From the NCBI GenBank assembly GCA_001931535.1, contig CP016211.1, forward strand, positions 8,169,703-8,233,702: a DNA stretch of 64,000 nt. Reading direction: 5' to 3'. The notes beneath the pieces were generated by a model. It ran no database searches, was not told where the DNA came from, and saw only the letters and a program-made list of their open reading frames with translations. The position numbers and the translations under genes are program-made. The stretch comes from Minicystis rosea (GTDB taxonomy: Bacteria; Myxococcota_A; Polyangia; Polyangiales; Polyangiaceae). This document shows, piece by piece, positions 59,876 through 64,000 of this stretch. Positions within the stretch are counted from its first letter, which is position 1; the number at the start of each line of letters is the position of its first letter.

Positions 59876-60514
59876 TCAGCGGATGAGCGTGGCCGGATCC
59901 ACGGCGGTGCCGTCGGCGCGGTGAATGCGCACGTGGACGTGATCGGTGATGCCGGAATAACGCCCTTGGAGTGATTGGGCCGTCCCAATCACGGTCTGCC
60001 CGGCGCGCACCAGACTCCCCACGATCCCGCGTGCAGGCGCGATGTACCAAACCCAGCACAGCGTGCCATTGCTCGCTTCGATCTGGACGCCGAGGAGATC
60101 GTCGTTGTCGCGGTACGGCGCCGAAATGGTGGTCACGCGGCCCGACATGGGTGACGTCACGTCCTGCGGTGGCACCGTCACGTAATCGGTCCCGTCGTGG
60201 CTGCGGCTACCGCGGCTCGCGCCGAAGGCGCCGCTGCCGAAGCCGTCGGTACCGCGGACGGCGCGTCCCGTGGGGTTGGCATAGACGACGGGCCAGAGCG
60301 CGATCAACGTGCGATCGCGCGGCGCCACGCGGCCGTTGTCGGGCGCGATGCCATGCTCCCGCTGGAAGGCGCGAAGCGCGGCGATGGTGCCCTCATCCAT
60401 CACACCCGAGCTCGGTTGCGCGATGTTGATGCCGTTTTGCACGAGGATGCGCTTTGTCGTGATGACATCTTGGGATCGGTTCTTCCCGCCGGCCCCCACC
60501 GTATCCGAGATCAT
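59876..60514 (-). CDS. Peptidoglycan-binding and M23-peptidase-fold protein of the type VI island
   Basis: This 212-residue protein has a PG_binding_1-like helical region (about 14-56; ITTKRILVQNGINI, DEGTIAALRAFQREHG) and an M23/LytM fold: SHDGTDYV with His106 and Asp110, SPMSGRVTTI, and HVHVRIH with His192/His194. The three zinc ligands of M23 enzymes are therefore present. There is no signal peptide, so it does not use Sec. As the last gene of a VgrG-PAAR operon it is a good candidate for a wall-cutting effector delivered by type VI secretion, by inference. No immunity gene is recognisable next to it. Confidence 0.75.
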   Translation of the reverse strand: MISDTVGAGGKNRSQDVITTKRILVQNGINIAQPSSGVMDEGTIAALRAFQREHGIAPDNGRVAPRDRTLIALWPVVYANPTGRAVRGTDGFGSGAFGASRGSRSHDGTDYVTVPPQDVTSPMSGRVTTISAPYRDNDDLLGVQIEASNGTLCWVWYIAPARGIVGSLVRAGQTVIGTAQSLQGRYSGITDHVHVRIHRADGTAVDPATLIR

Positions 60515-60578
60515 GACATCCTCCGCGTGACGTCGAAGCGTCGTCGACCGCTGATCTCCATCTCGCTGCGAGCGTGCG

Positions 60579-61010
60579 TCACGAGCCTTCTCGAAGACGG
60601 AGGCTCGCCACCACGTGATCGAGGTGCCGATCGCAGGCCTCGCGCTCGGTGATCGGCGCCGACATCACGAACGCGATCCAAGCATCGAAGGCGGCGACGT
60701 GGATCTGCCGCGCATAGAAGGCCTCGTTCTCGCGGCGGAAGCGACAGCGCACGGCCATCGCCGGGGCGCCGGCGACCTCGATCTCTTCGCTGTCCAACAC
60801 GGCATGTCCAGGCAGATGGGTGGCCTCGTGCTGGAGCTGGTGGGCGACCACGTCGCGCAGGCTCTTGCCCTCGGGGATCTTCGAGCGCGCGATGACGAGG
60901 CCGAGCTCCTGGCCATCGGGCAGCGGGGCCCGGAGGCGATGCACGGTCAGGTCCTCGAACCGCGTGTCGGGCAGATCGAATGCCCCGTCGTTCATGTAAT
61001 ACGTGGCCAC
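60579..61010 (-). CDS. DcrB/DUF1795-family protein, type VI adaptor-like (copy 2)
   Basis: This 143-residue protein starts at a GTG at 61010. The N-terminus matches its paralogue at 62413 closely (TYYMN-x-x-AFDLPD), which supports both GTG starts. The fold is DcrB/DUF1795-like: LTVHRLRAPLPDG, FVMSAPITE and a final helix LDHVVASLRLRE. DUF1795 proteins called Eag act as chaperones for type VI effectors with N-terminal membrane segments. A similar role is likely but not shown. It lies between the PAAR gene and the M23 gene, 32 bases after the former's stop. Confidence 0.82.
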   Translation of the reverse strand: MATYYMNDGAFDLPDTRFEDLTVHRLRAPLPDGQELGLVIARSKIPEGKSLRDVVAHQLQHEATHLPGHAVLDSEEIEVAGAPAMAVRCRFRRENEAFYARQIHVAAFDAWIAFVMSAPITEREACDRHLDHVVASLRLREGS

Positions 61011-61041
61011 GAGATTCGATGTCTCCTTCGCGGTGACGAGA

Positions 61042-62394
61042 TCAGGCGCTCAGCACGTCGCCCTGGCCCCGCACCACGAACATGTCGTCCGACGTCCGGT
61101 CGCCGATGCGCGGGAGCGGGCAATTCTCCACCGACACCGTGTTGCTCCCCTCGGCCAGATAGCCGCCGCCTTCGTGGATGCAGGTCGGGCTGGCGATGCC
61201 CACCTGACGTTGGAGCTGGCCGGCGAACACGGTCTTGGCCGCGACGAGGATGGGAATCCCGCCCGCGGGCGCGGCGCTGGAGGTGGTTTTCTTCCCTTCC
61301 TTGGCGTCTTTCTCGGCCTTCTCTTTGGCTTCTTTGTCGGCCTTGGCCTTGCGGGCCTTTTCCAGATCGGCCTTGTTGGAGATCGACTTCACCACACCAT
61401 CTTTGATGAGGCCGCCCGCCTCCTGCGTCTCCGCGGGCGTGAGATAGCCAATCTGCCCGCCGCCGCCGGAGCCGGGATAAGCCTGGACCTTGACGTTGTC
61501 CACGGGCGGCGCGATCGCCGCGCCGTTCTTGTATCCGAGCGCCTCGTACGCGCCGGACGACATCTCGGCCTGCCGGCCATCTCCTGCCACGTTGCCCGCG
61601 ACACCCTTCCTGGGATTGGCATCCATGGCCCGCATCCACGTCGACATCCCATTCGGCGCCGTGACCTGGGCGAAGTCACCGGCTTTGACTTGCTTGCCGT
61701 CGGCGACGAGGTACGCGGTCGTGAGCGGATTCGGATCCTTCATGCCATCGGGATCTTTGTAGCCCACGCGGCCGACCGAGGTGTCCGATTGCCAGAACGT
61801 GTCCCACACCGAGCGGTTGTGACCGCTCTTGATGTTCCAGAACGGGATCTGAAAGGAGTTGTATTTGTCCTTCTTGGTGGCGAGGAGATCGGCCAGCGCG
61901 TCGGTGTTGCTCGGCGCCTGGCCGACCCATCCTCCCTTGCGGAGCTGATCGGCGGCGCCGTGCAGATCGTCGACCTGAGACTCGCTCAAGCTCCCCGTGC
62001 CGCCGAGGCCGTTGGCGTAGGAATCACCGACCTTGGCGTTGTCGAGATCGGAGAGAAACCCGTTCTGCCACGCCTGGTACTTCGCCGTCTTCTCCTCGGG
62101 CGACAAGGCATCATAGGTGTCCTTGGCGTTGTTGAAGTCGGAGTTCGACACCCGTGAAGAACGGACTTTGACCTTCTTGTCCTTCTTCTTGGCCTCGGTC
62201 TGCGCCTCGACTTGGGCGGTGACCTGGGCGACGGCGATCTGCTTGATGACTGAGTACTCTTCCTGCGTCTTATTGCGCGCGCCGTCGGTGTCGAGCGAGG
62301 TCTCGCGCTCCACGCCGGGCGCTGCGTTGTAGATCTGCCGCGGCGTGGGCGGGCCGATGAAATCCTTCGGGAGCACGGCGAGCTCTTTGGGCAT
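61042..62394 (-). CDS. PAAR-domain protein of a type VI secretion island
   Basis: This 450-residue protein starts at the ATG at 62394 (AGGAGGGA upstream). The N-terminal 100 residues are polar and charged. A central region (about 100-330) includes DALSPEEKTAKYQAWQNGF and a VWDTFWQSDTSVGRVGY-like part of unknown fold (split here). A DUF4150-like GAPAGG segment and Lys/Ala-rich coiled coil follow, and the C-terminus (about 395-450) is PAAR-like: ASPTCIHEGG, GSNTVSVENCPLPRIGDRTS. PAAR proteins cap the VgrG spike. The long N-terminal extension may be an effector or an adaptor; no toxin motif is visible. Confidence 0.78.
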   Translation of the reverse strand: MPKELAVLPKDFIGPPTPRQIYNAAPGVERETSLDTDGARNKTQEEYSVIKQIAVAQVTAQVEAQTEAKKKDKKVKVRSSRVSNSDFNNAKDTYDALSPEEKTAKYQAWQNGFLSDLDNAKVGDSYANGLGGTGSLSESQVDDLHGAADQLRKGGWVGQAPSNTDALADLLATKKDKYNSFQIPFWNIKSGHNRSVWDTFWQSDTSVGRVGYKDPDGMKDPNPLTTAYLVADGKQVKAGDFAQVTAPNGMSTWMRAMDANPRKGVAGNVAGDGRQAEMSSGAYEALGYKNGAAIAPPVDNVKVQAYPGSGGGGQIGYLTPAETQEAGGLIKDGVVKSISNKADLEKARKAKADKEAKEKAEKDAKEGKKTTSSAAPAGGIPILVAAKTVFAGQLQRQVGIASPTCIHEGGGYLAEGSNTVSVENCPLPRIGDRTSDDMFVVRGQGDVLSA

Positions 62395-62412
62395 GGCGTC
62401 GTCCCTCCTTCG

Positions 62413-62856
62413 TCAGGCCGATGGCTCGGCGTCGCGGAGCTTCAGTGTCTCGAGGATGCGATCGAAATGCTCGTCGCAGGCCGCCTGCTCCACGGCTGGG
62501 CCCGTCATCGCGATCACCATCCGCGCGGCCGGCGTGGCCGCGATGTGCGCCTGCCGCTCGTAGAATTTCACCTCGTCGCTGCGCCAGCGCGAGCGCAACA
62601 AGACGGCGGCGCGGCCGTGGACCTCGGTGTCGCGCCGCTCGGTGACCGCATATCCGGAGACGCGCGCCGATTGCTTCCTCACGTGCGCGGTGATGGCGTC
62701 GCCGAACGCCTGCCCCTCCGTGAGGGGGAATCGGGCCACGAGCAAACGCAGCTCCCGATTGCGCGGCAAAGCTACCTCCAAGCTGTGCACGGTGCCGTCG
62801 ACGAAGCCGACGTCCGGCAGGTCGAAGGCCGCCTCGTTCATGTAATACGTGGTCAC
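62413..62856 (-). CDS. DcrB/DUF1795-family protein, type VI adaptor-like (copy 1)
   Basis: This 147-residue protein starts at a GTG at 62856 that overlaps the stop of the ATPase-fold gene as GTGA, so translation is coupled. It begins TTYYMNEAAFDLPDVGFVDGTVH (split) and keeps the DcrB pattern of the second copy (GQAFGDAI, VIAMTGPAVE, FDRILETLKL). Both copies flank the PAAR gene. DUF1795/Eag proteins are chaperones for type VI effectors. Two diverged copies may serve different cargo proteins. Confidence 0.84.
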   Translation of the reverse strand: MTTYYMNEAAFDLPDVGFVDGTVHSLEVALPRNRELRLLVARFPLTEGQAFGDAITAHVRKQSARVSGYAVTERRDTEVHGRAAVLLRSRWRSDEVKFYERQAHIAATPAARMVIAMTGPAVEQAACDEHFDRILETLKLRDAEPSA

Positions 62857-63779
62857 GGGCCCTCGAGCCGGATGACGCAGCCCGACTCCGCCGCGGCGAT
62901 GACCTCGGGCGACGCCGACGCGAGGATGAATTGGTTGTCCTCGCCGAGGCCCGCGAAGCCGGCGACGAAGCTCCGCACGAAGCTCGGATGCACGTAGAGC
63001 TCGGGCCGATCGACGAGCACCAGAGAGCAGCTCAGATCGATGGCGACGGCGGTGGCCGCGAAGATCACCGCGTCGGCCTCGGCGTCGGAGATCTCGTTGT
63101 AACGCAGGGGCGCGCGACCGCGGCTCGTGAAGCAACGAGGCACGGGAGCCTGCGCGCCGTCGCGCTCGTAACGACACGTCGGCGAGAGCGCAGCGAGGCG
63201 CTCCGCGAAGGCGCGCGCCACCTCGGGCTCGCGCTCCAGCACCTGGAGGAAGCGCGGGATGAAGCCGTATTTCTCGGCGTCCTTCGAGCTCCGCAAAAGG
63301 CGCTGCTCGAGCTGCGTCAGGCCACCGAAGGGACCGAGCCGAGGGATGCGCCGGGCCGAAGGGAAATACTCCATCTTCCCCATCTGCCCGCCGTGCGTGT
63401 AGCGATTGAGCACGGCGCGAATGCCGTCGTCGGCCTCACTCTGCGTGCGGCCCGCCATGAACATGGCCTCGGCCTCGACGACGATCGCGTCGGTGCCGGC
63501 GAAGCGGCGCTCTTCCTCATCGAGGTAGAACGCGAAAGCCACCTTGGCCGCGCCCGTGCTGACACCGACCCACGACCCCGGATTCGTCGCCATGGGCCCA
63601 TAGGGAGCAATGGCCTCTTTGGCGGCGACGATCGCCTCCAACATGCGTGTCGTCCCGCACCCGGGGGCGCCGGTCAACACCACCAGATCGTGAGGAGCGG
63701 AGGTGGCCGGGTTCGTGAAATCGACGGTGGTGTCGGCGAGGCCCGCGATGCCGAGGAACGTGACGCGTTGGATCTTCAT
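62853..63779 (-). CDS. ATPase-fold protein (AAA_21/SMC-like) with degenerate Walker motifs
   Basis: This 308-residue protein has the outline of an ABC/SMC-type ATPase: an N-terminal MKIQRVTFLGIAGL, a P-loop position LTGAPGCGTT at 36-44, an insertion region, and a Walker B-like LVLVDRPELYVHP near 270, then ASASPE. The P-loop Lys is Thr (GCGTT in place of GxGKT) and the Walker B Glu is Arg (DRPE in place of DEPE). So ATP hydrolysis is probably lost. It overlaps the downstream DcrB gene and follows vgrG by 15 bases, so it belongs to the island. Role unknown, perhaps structural or regulatory. Confidence 0.72.
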   Translation of the reverse strand: MKIQRVTFLGIAGLADTTVDFTNPATSAPHDLVVLTGAPGCGTTRMLEAIVAAKEAIAPYGPMATNPGSWVGVSTGAAKVAFAFYLDEEERRFAGTDAIVVEAEAMFMAGRTQSEADDGIRAVLNRYTHGGQMGKMEYFPSARRIPRLGPFGGLTQLEQRLLRSSKDAEKYGFIPRFLQVLEREPEVARAFAERLAALSPTCRYERDGAQAPVPRCFTSRGRAPLRYNEISDAEADAVIFAATAVAIDLSCSLVLVDRPELYVHPSFVRSFVAGFAGLGEDNQFILASASPEVIAAAESGCVIRLEGP

Positions 63780-63794
63780 CGGGATCTCTTCCGC

Positions 63795-64000
63795 TCAGAC
63801 CTTGGCGCTCGCGGCCGCCATCGAGGAGCCGAGCGCGGCCTCGGACGCCGTCTCGGCGCCCGGATTGAGGAGCACCTTGGGCGATTGGATGATGATCTGA
63901 TCCGGCGCGATGTGGATCATCGATTTGCCAACCGTGAGCGTGGTGCCCACGGTGCTCGTGATCTGGTGCATGAGCGCCTGCGAGATGCTCTCGCCGATCG
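63795..64000 (-). CDS. vgrG: VgrG (type VI spike protein), C-terminal end only
   Basis: The minus strand reads 68 codons from the right edge to a TGA at 63795. The translated end contains TVGTTLTVGKSMIHIAPDQ (split) and IIIQSPKVLLNPGAE followed by an Ala-rich tail. This matches the beta-helix tip of VgrG, whose repeats have ISAP-x-I-x-L-x-SP-x-I-x-LNPG. The rest of the gene is outside the window. It heads the operon with the ATPase-fold, DcrB and PAAR genes. Confidence 0.75.
   Translation of the reverse strand, partial: IGESISQALMHQITSTVGTTLTVGKSMIHIAPDQIIIQSPKVLLNPGAETASEAALGSSMAAASAKV

Noticed and set aside
1..64000. tRNA, rRNA, CRISPR arrays, insertion sequences and prophage genes
   Set aside because: I looked for cloverleaf-like blocks, regularly spaced repeats, transposase motifs and integrase motifs and saw none that hold up.

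Overview
The window is about 64 kb of high-GC DNA (roughly 68-70% by eye) with dense coding on both strands. I see no rRNA, tRNA, CRISPR array, transposase or integrase. The gene style points to a myxobacterium (Myxococcota), probably Polyangiales. It has many lipoproteins with Gly/Ser/Thr-rich linkers after the lipid cysteine, FG-GAP propeller lipoproteins, a Ser/Thr kinase with a C-terminal membrane anchor, TPR proteins, several sigma factors and frequent GTG/TTG starts. This is inference from sequence style; no marker gene for taxonomy was available.

Layout. 1-10 kb: a truncated secreted protein, a lipoprotein, then a YCII-ECF42 sigma-GFA operon, a NUC-type endonuclease, a MEST-like hydrolase, a CocE/NonD hydrolase lipoprotein and an MFS exporter. 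10-21 kb: an FG-GAP lipoprotein; an ECF sigma gene translationally coupled to a membrane protein with a coiled-coil and proline-rich exterior (a possible envelope sensor); a cytochrome-like lipoprotein divergent from a DUF1775/YcnI copper protein; an acyl-CoA dehydrogenase-type flavoenzyme; a Ser/Thr kinase followed by a TPR membrane protein and a Cys-rich lipoprotein; and an RlmL-like rRNA methyltransferase. 22-31 kb: a D-aminoacylase, tandem hairpins, a TPR/beta-barrel protein, a strongly folded leader, then a tight operon of PqqD-like protein, ATP-grasp enzyme, group IV PLP decarboxylase, urea-transporter/M23 fusion and TPR protein. I consider this operon the best candidate for an undescribed system.

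31-48 kb: a c-di-GMP protein (degenerate receiver, GGDDF, intact EAL), an AI-2E family permease, DctA, a large FG-GAP/CARDB lipoprotein, a heme-oxygenase-fold protein, cytochrome bd oxidase (cydAB), a glutathionyl-hydroquinone reductase, a YHS lipoprotein, a PFK-family protein with two Asp-to-Asn changes, a polytopic membrane protein and a Kelch-like lipoprotein. 48-59 kb: a PEBP-fold lipoprotein split by a one-base frameshift in a C-run, a metallo-beta-lactamase-fold lipoprotein divergent from a LysR regulator across a perfect palindrome, an SDR/SGNH-hydrolase pair, a radical SAM protein, a rhodanese, and an FGE-fold protein followed by a HEVFH-containing protein. 59-64 kb, running off the right edge: a type VI secretion VgrG island with VgrG (partial), an ATPase-fold protein with a broken P-loop, two DcrB/DUF1795 proteins flanking a PAAR protein, and a peptidoglycan-binding M23 protein.

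Several convergent gene pairs end in strong hairpins that probably act as two-way terminators. Several divergent pairs share palindromes that look like operators.
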